The notes beneath the pieces were generated by a model. It had not been told where the DNA came from, searched no databases, and worked only from the letters and a program-made list of their open reading frames with translations. 64,000 bases of DNA, taken from the NCBI GenBank assembly GCA_020445255.1, contig JAGRGY010000016.1:62001-126000 (forward strand), in the 5' to 3' direction. The translations under genes and the position numbers were made by a program. This DNA is from Gammaproteobacteria bacterium. GTDB taxonomy: Bacteria; Pseudomonadota; Gammaproteobacteria; Chromatiales; Chromatiaceae. Positions 46,502 through 55,775 of this stretch are shown here, piece by piece. Every line of letters starts with the position of its first letter. Positions within the stretch are counted from its first letter, which is position 1.

Positions 46502-47281
46502 CTAGTCGCTGAGCAGCAGTTTAAGCGAGATTGCCAGCGACACGACGACCAGCAGCGGGCGGATCAGGCGGGTGCCGTGACGGATCACCAGGTGCGAGCC
46601 GATCCATGCGCCGACCATCTGCGCCAGGCCCATCGGCAGACCGACCTGCCACACCACCTTGCCGGCAAGCGCGAAGAACAGCAGCGACGCGATGTTGCTG
46701 GTGAAGTTCAACACCTTGGTGCCGGCAGTCGCCCGGCGCAGGTTGTAGCCCAACAGCAGCACGAACGCCGCGGCGAAGAAACTGCCCGTGCCGGGTCCAA
46801 AGAAGCCGTCGTAGAAGCCGATGCCGAAACCGATCAGCAGCCCGAACAGCGGATGGCTGATGCGGTGCTGGGCATCCTGGTCACCGATGCGTGGCGACAG
46901 CAGGAAGTACAGTGCGAACGCGATCAACAGCAGCGGTACGACCTGTTCGAGTCGCTCAGAGCCTACGCGCTGCACGGCAAGCGTTCCGCTGACTGCGCCG
47001 ACGAAGGTCATGACGATCGGCACGCGCAGGCGCCGCCAGTCGATTTCGCCGCGGCGTATGTAGTTGAACGATGCCGTCGCCGTGCCGAACGTACCCTGCA
47101 GTTTGTTCGTGCCCAGCGCCAGCACCGGTGGCAGGCCGGCCCATAGCAGCGCCGGCAGCGCAAGCAGACCGCCGCCGCCGGCGATCGCGTCGATCATGCC
47201 GGCCAGACCGGCGACTGCGGTCAGTATCAGCAGTACGTCAGGGGAGACGGCGTCCACGGCAGGTACCGGTAAAAACACCAT
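46502..47281 (-). CDS. TauE/SafE-family (TSUP) anion exporter
   Basis: 259-aa membrane protein with about eight helices and the family repeats GMIDAIAGGGGLLALPALL near the start and GFYDGFFGPGTGSFFAAAFVLLLG in the second half. The family exports sulfite, sulfonates or similar anions. Ribosome site ahead of the ATG at 47281 is poor; a slightly later start is possible. Placed tail-to-tail with the SQR-like gene, which is compatible with a sulfur-metabolism link. Confidence 0.85.
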   Translation of the reverse strand: MVFLPVPAVDAVSPDVLLILTAVAGLAGMIDAIAGGGGLLALPALLWAGLPPVLALGTNKLQGTFGTATASFNYIRRGEIDWRRLRVPIVMTFVGAVSGTLAVQRVGSERLEQVVPLLLIAFALYFLLSPRIGDQDAQHRISHPLFGLLIGFGIGFYDGFFGPGTGSFFAAAFVLLLGYNLRRATAGTKVLNFTSNIASLLFFALAGKVVWQVGLPMGLAQMVGAWIGSHLVIRHGTRLIRPLLVVVSLAISLKLLLSD

Positions 47282-47888
47282 TGTAGCGGGCGGCCGTATT
47301 GCGCATGCACCGATATTGCGAAACGCGGGCCATTCGCGCGTGTGGCGGGGTACCGACGCAAAACGCCGCAGACGATGGCATTCGCTTTGGCGGTGGAGGT
47401 GCAACTGTCAGGCCTGGAAGGCGGTTCGAGTGCTGGGAACGCAGAACGCAGACGGTACCCGTGCATCGGATTGGAAATCCAATTGGAGAATTCGATGAAG
47501 CAACCGAAGTAATTGACTACATCCTCCTCCGGAGTGCCTGCGATGACTGCAGCGGTGACTCGGCCGGTACCCCCAGATACCTCTGCGCCGATCTTGTTTG
47601 GCGCCCGAACCAGCGCGTCGCTGGTCATTGAATGCAATCGGTAAAGTCTCGCGAAGCTGACGTTCGGGGCAAGCCTCGCGAACGGCGGCTTCCGGTCGAT
47701 TCGAACCATTTCGAGCAGATTGTCCGTTTGGCCGCGAGCGGACGCAAATCGGCTTCAATCTCGATCTGTCCGCCCGGACAGCCTGCGTTGCACGATGCCG
47801 GCACGCACGGATGGCGGAATGCCTCCGACGCCGCGATGGACGTGCACGAGCGTGTCACGTATGTCGGCATGGGAGTGCGCAGGCGGTT
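47282..47888. other. 607-base stretch with no convincing gene
   Basis: Open frames exist on both strands but overlap each other, lack ribosome sites, and show neither domain sequence nor plausible composition. The middle (about 47400-47640) is less GC-rich than the surroundings and holds ATTGGAAATCCAATTGG at 47470-47486. No tRNA, terminator, CRISPR or transposase remnant was recognised. It separates the TSUP and aminotransferase genes, which are transcribed in the same direction. Confidence 0.6.
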
Positions 47889-49175
47889 TCAACCCGCGGC
47901 CCACTCCGCCATGCGTTCGATGCCGTCGGTCACGCGCGGGCAGTACCGCCGCACGAATGCCTCGTCGATGACCTCGTCGCGCGCATGCTCGAGCGCCGTA
48001 TCGCCATCGAAATCGACGTACGCCAGGCGCAGCGACAGCTCTGACGGTGGGCGGCCGAAGCTGCTGCCGGGCAGCGTGGCGACGCCAATCTCGTCGAGCA
48101 TGCGTGCGCACAGCGTGTCGCCGTCGGCGATGCCGCGTGCCTCGAGACGCGCGCGGTGTGCTTCGAAGCGCGGGAACAGGTAGAAGCCGCCGGAGGCCGG
48201 GCTGAGCACGGCGCCCGCCGCGCTTAACGTGCGGTAGGCGTGCCCGGCCAGTTCTGCCAGGATGCGGCGGCTGTGGTCCAGGTATTCGCGCATCTCAGGC
48301 CGGTCCTCGAATGCGCTGACGGCGGCGTGCTGCAGCGGCGCGCTGGTCGACGTGAAGGTCTCGCTGGCGACTGCGGCCATGGCGTCGGCGAGCCAGGCAA
48401 GCGTCGATGGGAACACGAAGAACCCGAGGCGCCAACCGCCGGCACCGCACCATTTGCTCAAGCCATTGCTGATGATGGTGCCTTCCGGGTAGTAGCGCGC
48501 CAGCGATACATGCGCGTCGTCGAAGTGCGTGCCGCTGTAGATCTCGTCGGACAGGGCCAGCACGCGGTATTTGCGCAACACCTCGGCCACCCCCTGCAGT
48601 TGTTCAGCGGTGTAGGCGAGCCCGGTGGGGTTGCTCGGAGAGTTCAGGATCAACAGGCGCGGCCGGTCGGGATCCTGCGCGCACAGTTCCTCGAGCGCGT
48701 CCGGCTCGACGCCGAGACCGGTCGTCGGCCGGGTGCGCAGCCACTTGATCGGACGGCCGATGATGCTTGCCTGCGGGGCATACGACACCCAGGACGGGGT
48801 CGGGATCACCAGGTCGCCGTAGTACACCAGTTGTACCAGGAACATGAGTTCCTTGGTCCCGGGGCCGACCAGCACGTTCGCTGGTGCATAGTCGAGCCCC
48901 TCGGTACGGCGGACCCAGTCGACGATCGCCGAGCGCAGCGCCGGCAGTCCCTTCACTGCGAGGTAGTCCTTCTGATGGGCGTTGCGGGCGAGACTCTCGC
49001 GTACGTGTTCGGGCACCGGAAACGGCGATTGACCGAGACCGAGCCGGCACACGGCCTTGCCTTCGTCCTGCAGCTGGCGCGAACGCTCGTTGATTGCCAG
49101 CGTTGCCGACGGGCCCATGCCACGGACGTTCAGATTGAGATAGACCTCGGGCGAGCGGGGTTGTACTGGAATCAT
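47889..49175 (-). CDS. Class I/II aminotransferase
   Basis: 428-aa PLP-dependent fold-type I enzyme. The ATG at 49175 has an AAGGAGG site 6 bases upstream, which decides against the ATG at 49193. The conserved NSPSNPTGLAYT cofactor stretch, SDEIYSG, and the PLP lysine in NGLSKWCGAGGWRLGFF are present. AspC/alanine-type architecture, but the substrate is not determined. It is divergent from the acetoacetyl-CoA synthetase gene by 65 bases. Confidence 0.92.
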   Translation of the reverse strand: MIPVQPRSPEVYLNLNVRGMGPSATLAINERSRQLQDEGKAVCRLGLGQSPFPVPEHVRESLARNAHQKDYLAVKGLPALRSAIVDWVRRTEGLDYAPANVLVGPGTKELMFLVQLVYYGDLVIPTPSWVSYAPQASIIGRPIKWLRTRPTTGLGVEPDALEELCAQDPDRPRLLILNSPSNPTGLAYTAEQLQGVAEVLRKYRVLALSDEIYSGTHFDDAHVSLARYYPEGTIISNGLSKWCGAGGWRLGFFVFPSTLAWLADAMAAVASETFTSTSAPLQHAAVSAFEDRPEMREYLDHSRRILAELAGHAYRTLSAAGAVLSPASGGFYLFPRFEAHRARLEARGIADGDTLCARMLDEIGVATLPGSSFGRPPSELSLRLAYVDFDGDTALEHARDEVIDEAFVRRYCPRVTDGIERMAEWAAG

Positions 49176-49240
49176 CGCGTCCTCCTTGGGCATGCTGTGC
49201 AGGCCGACTATGGTTCGTTTACCAGAGGCAGGATAGGCGA

Positions 49241-51202
49241 ATGAGACCTACCGACCCAACAATCGATGCACCGATCCTGTGGCAGCCGCCGGAAGACCTG
49301 CGCGATGGGTGCCAGATGACCGCGTTCATGCAGGCCGTCAACCGGCGGCACGGGCTGGCGCTGTCCGACTATGCATCGCTGTGGCAGTGGTCGATCGACG
49401 ACCGCGCTGCGTTCTGGTCGTCGCTGTGGGAATTCGCCGGCATCAGGTCCGCGCAGCCGCCCGCTGCGGTCCTCGAGGACGACGACGCAATGCCGGGTGC
49501 GCGCTGGTTCTGCGGCGCGCGTCTGAACTTCGCCGAGAATCTGCTGCGCCATCGCGACACGCATACCGCGCTGATCTTTCACGGCGAAGACGGACGCGCA
49601 CGCCGCTTCAGCTATGCCTGGCTGTATCGCAGGGCCGGTGCGCTCGCCAACGCGCTGCAGGGCCTGGGTATCGGTGAGGGCGACCGGGTCGCGGCGATCG
49701 TGCCGAACATCCCCGAGGCGGTCGTCGGCATGCTGGCGACGGCATGGCTGGGGGCGATCTGGTCGTCGTGTTCGCCGGATTTCGGCGCCGAGGGCATCGT
49801 CGACCGGTTCGGTCAGATCGAACCGAAACTGCTGATCGCCGCCGACGGGTACCGCTTCAAGGGCAAGCGCATCGATATCCGCGACAAGGTCTCCGATGTG
49901 CGCCGCGCGCTGCCGGAAGGCACACACTGTGCGCTGATCGGATGGCAGCAGACGGGTCGCATCCACGACTGCCTGGATTGGGACGACCTGGTCGCGGGCG
50001 ACGAAGCGCCGCCGCCGTTCGCGCAGCTACCGTTCGATCATCCGCTGTACATCCTGTTCTCGTCCGGCACCACAGGAAAACCGAAATGCATCGTGCACGG
50101 TGCCGGGGGGACCTTGCTGCAGCATCTCAAGGAGCACCGCTTGCATTGCGACATCCGGCGTGACGATGTCGTGTTCTACTACACCACCTGCGGGTGGATG
50201 ATGTGGAACTGGCTGGTGTCGGGACTCGCCAGCGGCGCGACGTTGGTGCTGTTCGACGGCAACCCGCTGCACCCCCAACCCGATGCCCTGTGGACGATGG
50301 CCGACGACCTCGGCGTCAGCGTGTTCGGCACCAGCGCGAAGTATCTCGCGGCACAGGAAAAGGCAGGTGTGCGCACGGCCGGCAGCCTCGCGCTCGAAGA
50401 TCTGCGCCTGGTCCTGTCCACCGGCTCACCGCTGGCGCCGGAGTCGTTCGACTACGTGCTGCGTGACATCCGTCCCGGCGTGCAGTTGTGCTCGATCTCC
50501 GGTGGTACCGACATCGTCTCCTGTTTCGCGCTCGGCAGCCCGTTGCTGCCGGTGCGGCGCGGCCAACTGCAGTGCCGCGGACTGGGTATGGCCGTCGACG
50601 TGTTCGATGCCGACGGCCGCAGCGTACGCAACGTACCCGGCGAAATGGTCTGCACGCGGCCGTTTCCAAGCATGCCGGTCGGCTTCTGGAACGACGCCGG
50701 CGGCAGCCGCTACCGGGCCGCCTACTTCGAACGCTTCGACGGTGTGTGGACACACGGCGATTTCACCGTGTTGACCGATGACGGCGGACTGATCATCGAG
50801 GGTCGATCCGATGCGGTACTCAACCCCGGCGGTGTGCGCATCGGTACTGCGGAGATCTACCGCCAGGTCGAACGCCTGCCGCAGATCCAGGAGAGCGTGT
50901 GCGTCGGTCAGCACTGGGATGACGACGTGCGCGTCGTGCTGTTCGTCGTGCTGCGCGACAGGCTCACCCTCGACGACAGTCTGCGCGAACAGATTCGGCG
51001 CACGCTGCGGGACAACGCCAGTCCGCGCCACGTGCCGGCGCGCATCGTCCAGGTCAACGACGTACCGCGCACACGCAGCGGCAAGATCTCGGAACTGGCC
51101 GTGCGCGACACGGTCGAGGGCCGTGCGGTCGCCAACACCGAAGCCCTGCTCAACCCGGAGGCGCTCGACCAGTACCGCGATCGTCCGGAGCTGCGCGACT
51201 GA
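49241..51202 (+). CDS. aacS: Acetoacetate-CoA ligase
   Basis: 653-aa adenylate-forming enzyme making acetoacetyl-CoA from acetoacetate and CoA. The P-loop-like FSSGTTGKPKCIVHG, the A5-like WTHGDF and the catalytic-lysine region TRSGKISEL are all there. The length and the N-terminal WQWSIDDRAAFWSSLWEF region, shared with acetoacetyl-CoA synthetases and longer acyl-CoA synthetases, favour AacS over acetyl-CoA synthetase. It would let the cell use acetoacetate from PHB or lipid turnover. Confidence 0.92.
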   Translation: MRPTDPTIDAPILWQPPEDLRDGCQMTAFMQAVNRRHGLALSDYASLWQWSIDDRAAFWSSLWEFAGIRSAQPPAAVLEDDDAMPGARWFCGARLNFAENLLRHRDTHTALIFHGEDGRARRFSYAWLYRRAGALANALQGLGIGEGDRVAAIVPNIPEAVVGMLATAWLGAIWSSCSPDFGAEGIVDRFGQIEPKLLIAADGYRFKGKRIDIRDKVSDVRRALPEGTHCALIGWQQTGRIHDCLDWDDLVAGDEAPPPFAQLPFDHPLYILFSSGTTGKPKCIVHGAGGTLLQHLKEHRLHCDIRRDDVVFYYTTCGWMMWNWLVSGLASGATLVLFDGNPLHPQPDALWTMADDLGVSVFGTSAKYLAAQEKAGVRTAGSLALEDLRLVLSTGSPLAPESFDYVLRDIRPGVQLCSISGGTDIVSCFALGSPLLPVRRGQLQCRGLGMAVDVFDADGRSVRNVPGEMVCTRPFPSMPVGFWNDAGGSRYRAAYFERFDGVWTHGDFTVLTDDGGLIIEGRSDAVLNPGGVRIGTAEIYRQVERLPQIQESVCVGQHWDDDVRVVLFVVLRDRLTLDDSLREQIRRTLRDNASPRHVPARIVQVNDVPRTRSGKISELAVRDTVEGRAVANTEALLNPEALDQYRDRPELRD

Positions 51203-51317
51203 GGGCCGCGCGCCGCGTGTGGTGTCGGGCGGGTCGGCGTGCGCGACGGGCAACGGGCTGCGGATGCCGGTTAGAATGATGCCTCCCGGATCTCGATTTG
51301 CTGGTTCACCACACTAG

Positions 51318-52253
51318 ATGAAGGCGCTGTCGCTCCACAAGCTGCACAAGGTCTACCGCAACGGCCACGAGGCGCTGTGCGGCATCGACCTCGATGTCGA
51401 CGAGGGCGATTTCTTCGCCCTGCTCGGGCCGAACGGCGCCGGCAAATCGACCGCGATCGGCATCGTCAGTTCGCTGGTCAACAAGACCTCGGGCACGGTC
51501 GAGGTGTTCGGGCACGACCTCGACCGCGATCCCGGCGGGGTCAAGGCGTGCATCGGACTGGTCCCACAGGAGTTCAACTTCAACCAGTTCGAACCGGTGG
51601 TTGAGATCGTCGTCAACCAGGCCGGCTACTACGGCATCCCGCGGCGCGAGGGCTATCGGCGGGCCGAGGCGTCGCTACGCCAGCTCGAACTGTGGGACAG
51701 GCGCGACGTGCAGGCGCGCGAGCTGTCCGGCGGCATGAAGCGTCGCCTCATGATCGCGCGTGCACTGGTCCACCGGCCGCGCCTGCTGATCCTTGACGAG
51801 CCCACGGCCGGCGTCGATATCGAGATACGCCGTTCGATGTGGGATTTCCTGCGCGAGACCAATGCCGGTGGCACGACCATCATCCTGACCACGCACTATC
51901 TCGAAGAGGCCGAGAGCCTGTGTCGCAATATCGCGATCATCAATCGTGGCCGCATCGCCGAGCGCGCGCGGATGAACGAGCTGCTGCGACGCCTGCACGC
52001 CGAGACCTTCCTGCTCGATGTGCGTGACGAGATCACCGAACTGGATCCGATTCCGGGTTTCGAAGTGCGTCTTATCGACAGCACGACGATCGAGGCATGC
52101 GTGACGCGCGAATACGGTATCGGCCGGCTGATCGCCGCGCTGCATCGGCAGGGCATCGAAGTGCTCAGCCTGCGTAACAAGCAGAATCGCCTCGAGCAGC
52201 TGTTCATCGACATGGTGCGCAGCGGGGGCGCGCAGAAGGGACTTGCGCCGTGA
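51318..52253 (+). CDS. yadG: ABC-2 transporter ATP-binding protein (YadG-like)
   Basis: 311-aa ATPase. Walker A GPNGAGKST, signature LSGGMKRRLMIARAL and Walker B LLILDEPTAGVD are intact. Sequence resembles E. coli YadG closely by memory (GLVPQEFNFN, VNQAGYYGI). The next gene is its permease, overlapping by GTGA. Substrate of YadGH is unknown. Confidence 0.92.
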   Translation: MKALSLHKLHKVYRNGHEALCGIDLDVDEGDFFALLGPNGAGKSTAIGIVSSLVNKTSGTVEVFGHDLDRDPGGVKACIGLVPQEFNFNQFEPVVEIVVNQAGYYGIPRREGYRRAEASLRQLELWDRRDVQARELSGGMKRRLMIARALVHRPRLLILDEPTAGVDIEIRRSMWDFLRETNAGGTTIILTTHYLEEAESLCRNIAIINRGRIAERARMNELLRRLHAETFLLDVRDEITELDPIPGFEVRLIDSTTIEACVTREYGIGRLIAALHRQGIEVLSLRNKQNRLEQLFIDMVRSGGAQKGLAP

Positions 52254-53026
52254 ACCGCATCGGCGTCTACCGGGTCGCGTTCCAGACCATCGTCACCAAG
52301 GAGATCCTGCGCTTCGTGCGCATCTGGGTGCAGACCGTGCTGCCGCCGGCAATCACGATGGCGCTGTATTTCGTGATCTTCGGCAAGCTGATCGGGGCAC
52401 AGATCGGCGACATGGAAGGGTTCCGCTACATCGACTTCATCGTCCCCGGGCTGATCCTGATGTCGGTGATCTCGAACAGCTACGCCAACGTCGTGTCGAG
52501 CTTCTACAGCAGCAAGTTCCAGCACAACATCGAGGAGCTGCTGATCGCACCGCTGCCGAACTTCATCATCCTGGCGGGCTACGTCGCCGGCGGCGTCGCA
52601 CGCGGCGTCGTGGTCGGTGTCACTGTGACGCTGGTGTCGCTGTTCTTCACCGATCTCGAGGTGCATAGCTATGGCGTCACCTTCGCGGTGTTCGTGCTCA
52701 CATCGGTGCTGTTCTCGACCGCGGGGTTCATCAACGCAGTGTATGCCAACAGCTTTGACGACATCTCGATCGTGCCGACCTTCGTGCTCACCCCGCTGAC
52801 CTATCTCGGCGGCGTGTTCTATTCGATCGGCATGCTGCCGCCGTTATGGCAGGCGGTGTCACTGGCCAACCCGGTGCTGTACATGGTCAACGCATTCCGC
52901 TATGGCCTGCTCGGCTTCAGCGACATCGCGCTGTGGCAGGCGTTTACGATAATTGTCGGGTTCATCGTCGCGCTCGGTGCCTACGCGATGTGGCTGCTCA
53001 AGCGCGGCATCGGCATCAAGAGTTGA
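52250..53026 (+). CDS. yadH: ABC-2 transporter permease (YadH-like)
   Basis: 258-aa permease with about six transmembrane helices, beginning at GTG with 4 bases of overlap into yadG. FAVFVLTSVLFSTAGFINAVYA and PLTYLGGVFYSIGMLP match ABC-2/YadH. It works with the YadG-like ATPase and is followed by an MFS gene with overlapping start. Confidence 0.92.
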   Translation: MNRIGVYRVAFQTIVTKEILRFVRIWVQTVLPPAITMALYFVIFGKLIGAQIGDMEGFRYIDFIVPGLILMSVISNSYANVVSSFYSSKFQHNIEELLIAPLPNFIILAGYVAGGVARGVVVGVTVTLVSLFFTDLEVHSYGVTFAVFVLTSVLFSTAGFINAVYANSFDDISIVPTFVLTPLTYLGGVFYSIGMLPPLWQAVSLANPVLYMVNAFRYGLLGFSDIALWQAFTIIVGFIVALGAYAMWLLKRGIGIKS

Positions 53027-54312
53027 CGCCCCGGTTGAGCGACAGGCGGCGTGCGCAGTGGTCGTGGGCCCTCTACGACTGGGCCAACTCGGCATTCGCG
53101 ACCACGGTCATGGCCGGATTCTTTCCGGTCTTCTTCAAGTCGTACTGGACCACCGGCATGACGGCGACCGAGAGCACGGTGCGCCTTGGCAGCGCCAACG
53201 CGATCGCGTCACTGCTGGTCGTCGTGCTGGCGCCGGTCCTCGGTATCGTCGCCGACCGCAGTGGGCGCAAGAAGCGATTGTTGCTGACGTTGGCGATGCT
53301 GGGTGCGTTGATGAGTGCCGGACTTTACCTGGTTGCCGCGGGGCAGTGGTTGTTGGCCGCGGCGCTCTATGTCTTTGGCGTGCTGGGTTTTGCCGGGGGG
53401 AACGTCACCTACGATGCGCTGTTACTCGACGTCGCCGGCAACGACGAACTCGAACGCGTGTCGGCGCTGGGGTTTGCGCTCGGTTATCTCGGCGGCGGAC
53501 TGCTGTTCGCCGTCAACGTGATGATGGTCGTTCACCCGGAGTGGTTCGGGCTGGCAGACAAGGCGGCAGCGGTGCGTGTCGCGTTCGCGATGGTCGGCCT
53601 GTGGTGGGCGGTATTTTCATTACCGGTCGCCTTGTACGTGCGCGAGGCACCCCGAAAGACGGCCACATCGGGCGCGGACGGTATGCGTGTCGCCTGGCGT
53701 GAGGCGCTGACGACCTGGCGACTGCTACGGTCGCTGCGCATGGCGTTCCTGTTTCTGCTCGCGTACTGGTGCTATATCGACGGCGTCGACACCATCGTGC
53801 GCATGGCCGTCGACTACGGCCTGTCGCTGGGTTTCGCCGCGGATCACCTGCTTGGCGCCTTGCTGCTCACCCAGGTGGTGGGCTTCCCGGCGGCGCTCGC
53901 ATTCGGCCGGATCGGTGACCGCATCGGCGCCAAACGCGCGATCTGGCTCGCGCTGGCAGTGTACGCCGTCGTCGTGTTCTGGGCGTCGCGGATGGCGGCG
54001 ACTTGGGAATTCTACGGCCTGGCGACAGCGATCGGGCTGGTCCAGGGCGGGGTACAGGCGATGAGCCGCGCCTTGTTCGCACGCCTGATCCCGGCGGAAC
54101 ATGCGGGGCGTCTGTTCGGTCTGTACAACATGATGGGCAAGTTTGCCGCGGTGATCGGACCGCTGCTGGTGGGCTGGGTCGGCCTGCTAAGCGGCAGTTC
54201 GCGCGTCGGTATCCTCAGTGTGCTGCTGCTGTTCGTCGCCGGTGGCTGGCTGCTGGCGCAGGTCGACGTGGCGCGCGGCGCGCGCGAGGCCTCCGGCGAC
54301 GTGTCCGGCTGA
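53023..54312 (+). CDS. MFS transporter of the UMF1 type
   Basis: 429-aa protein with about twelve transmembrane helices. The WALYDWANSAFATTVMAGFFPVFF stretch near the N-terminus (given as its WALYDWANSAF part) is the hallmark of the UMF1/Atg22-like MFS family. The TTG at 53023 overlaps the permease TGA (TTGA); a TTG at 53035 is the alternative. Substrate unknown. Operon with yadGH is likely from overlap. Confidence 0.88.
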   Translation: MTPRLSDRRRAQWSWALYDWANSAFATTVMAGFFPVFFKSYWTTGMTATESTVRLGSANAIASLLVVVLAPVLGIVADRSGRKKRLLLTLAMLGALMSAGLYLVAAGQWLLAAALYVFGVLGFAGGNVTYDALLLDVAGNDELERVSALGFALGYLGGGLLFAVNVMMVVHPEWFGLADKAAAVRVAFAMVGLWWAVFSLPVALYVREAPRKTATSGADGMRVAWREALTTWRLLRSLRMAFLFLLAYWCYIDGVDTIVRMAVDYGLSLGFAADHLLGALLLTQVVGFPAALAFGRIGDRIGAKRAIWLALAVYAVVVFWASRMAATWEFYGLATAIGLVQGGVQAMSRALFARLIPAEHAGRLFGLYNMMGKFAAVIGPLLVGWVGLLSGSSRVGILSVLLLFVAGGWLLAQVDVARGAREASGDVSG

Positions 54313-54328
54313 CGGGGGAGGCGCTCCG

Positions 54329-55012
54329 GTGGTTTACGTTCTGTTGCTGCTGCTCGTGCTGCTCGCGATCTATCTTCCCCAGGTCTGGGTGCAGCAGGTA
54401 CTGGCCAGGCACAATCGCTCGCCCGAACCCAACTTCCCCGGCACCGGCGCCGAGCTGGCGCGGCACCTGCTCAAGCGCTTCGGGCTCGACGACGTGAGCG
54501 TGGAGTCGACAGAACTCGGCGATCACTACGACCCGCAGGCGCGCTGCGTACGCCTGACCAGCGACAAGTTCGATGGCCGGACGCTGACCGCGATCACGGT
54601 TGCCGCGCACGAGTGCGGGCACGCTCTGCAGCATGCCGGGCAGGAGCGGCTGTTCATGTTGCGTACGCACCTGGCCCGGTACGCGGTGTTGGCGACACGT
54701 CTCGGTTCCTTCCTGCTGTTCGCCGCGCCTTTCCTGGCGCTGCTGTCGCGCGCGCCGTCACCCGGCGTGGCGACCGCGCTGGGGGCCTTTCTGGTCATGG
54801 GGTTCGGCGTTGTCGTCCAGCTGCTTACCTTGCCGGTCGAACTCGATGCCAGCTTCCGCAAGGCCCTGCCGGTGCTCGAGGCCGGCTATCTCGACGCGCG
54901 GCAGGTGCCGGCGGCGCGCGCCATACTGCGCGCCGCGGCGTGGACCTACGTCGCCGCATCACTGGCCAGCCTGCTCAATTTCTGGCGTTGGCTGGCCGTA
55001 CTCAGGCGCTGA
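54329..55012 (+). CDS. Membrane zinc metallopeptidase (YugP/DUF neutral metallopeptidase type)
   Basis: 227-aa protein from a GTG with a strong GGGGGAGG site upstream. N-terminal transmembrane helix (about 2-18), then the zinc site AAHECGHALQ (HExxH) near residue 97, and two or three hydrophobic helices toward the C-terminus. The family is a membrane-embedded zinc peptidase whose substrates are poorly known. It follows the MFS gene by 16 bases. Confidence 0.85.
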   Translation: MVYVLLLLLVLLAIYLPQVWVQQVLARHNRSPEPNFPGTGAELARHLLKRFGLDDVSVESTELGDHYDPQARCVRLTSDKFDGRTLTAITVAAHECGHALQHAGQERLFMLRTHLARYAVLATRLGSFLLFAAPFLALLSRAPSPGVATALGAFLVMGFGVVVQLLTLPVELDASFRKALPVLEAGYLDARQVPAARAILRAAAWTYVAASLASLLNFWRWLAVLRR

Positions 55013-55185
55013 TCCGCGGCCGCGGCATGGCCACCCCGGCGCTGTTGGACGCCACGCGTGGGATGGGCCCGTGTGCGGCGGATTTCTGCCGGCGTCGGTA
55101 ATCTGAGCTCGTCAAAGACCTGACGCGTTCGCGGCTCGTGAATATAAGCATATAAAAAATATAACATTTTTGTGCACGTTAACGC

Positions 55186-55201
55186 TGGCACAAGGATTGC
55201 A
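55186..55201 (+). promoter_or_regulatory. sigma54 (RpoN) promoter of the fliL operon
   Basis: TGGCACAAGGATTGCA has the sigma54 -24 GG and -12 GC with the exact 10-base gap, matching TGGCAC-N5-TTGCA. It lies 63 bases upstream of fliL behind an AT-rich tract. This is the class II flagellar promoter type, normally activated by FlrC/FleQ-like proteins not seen in this window. Confidence 0.85.
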
Positions 55202-55263
55202 GCCGTCCGCTCAAGCCAGGCGACGCCGGATCGGCACGCCGAATTGAAGCGGATTGTGCGTAC

Positions 55264-55773
55264 ATGCCAGACGACAAAGACATCGCCGAAGGGGGCCAGG
55301 GCGGCGGCAAGAAGAAGCTGATCGTCATCGTCGCGATCGTCGCCGTGCTGCTGATCGGCGGTGGGACGGCCGCGTTCTTCCTGCTCGGCGGTGACGAAGA
55401 GGCGGTTGCAGACGGCGACGCGCCGCCGGTCGAGGAGCAGGCCGTGGAACAGGTCGATCCCGTCTACCACAAGCTCGATCCGGAGTTTGTCGTCAATCTG
55501 CCGCCCGGCGGGCCGGCGGGCATGTTGCAGATTGCCGTCGAGGTCATGACCCAGAACCCCACAGTCGTCGAAACATTGAAGAAGAACGATCCGATGATCC
55601 GGCATCACATCATCAATCTGCTCGAGGAGCAGGATGCCGCGAAACTTCTGACGCTGGACGGCAAGAAGGCCTTGCAGGCCGCGATCAGCGAATTGCTCGC
55701 GGGCAAACTCAAGGAACTGAACGAGTCCGGTGAGATCAGGGGCGTGTTTTTCACTCAATTCGTGTTGCAATAA
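55264..55773 (+). CDS. fliL: Flagellar basal body-associated protein FliL
   Basis: 169-aa inner-membrane protein with one transmembrane helix (about 19-40) and a periplasmic domain that surrounds stators and supports torque. LDPEFVVNLP and the C-terminal GVFFTQFVLQ match FliL. First gene of the operon; fliM starts 2 bases after it. Confidence 0.95.
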   Translation: MPDDKDIAEGGQGGGKKKLIVIVAIVAVLLIGGGTAAFFLLGGDEEAVADGDAPPVEEQAVEQVDPVYHKLDPEFVVNLPPGGPAGMLQIAVEVMTQNPTVVETLKKNDPMIRHHIINLLEEQDAAKLLTLDGKKALQAAISELLAGKLKELNESGEIRGVFFTQFVLQ

Positions 55774-55775
55774 CC

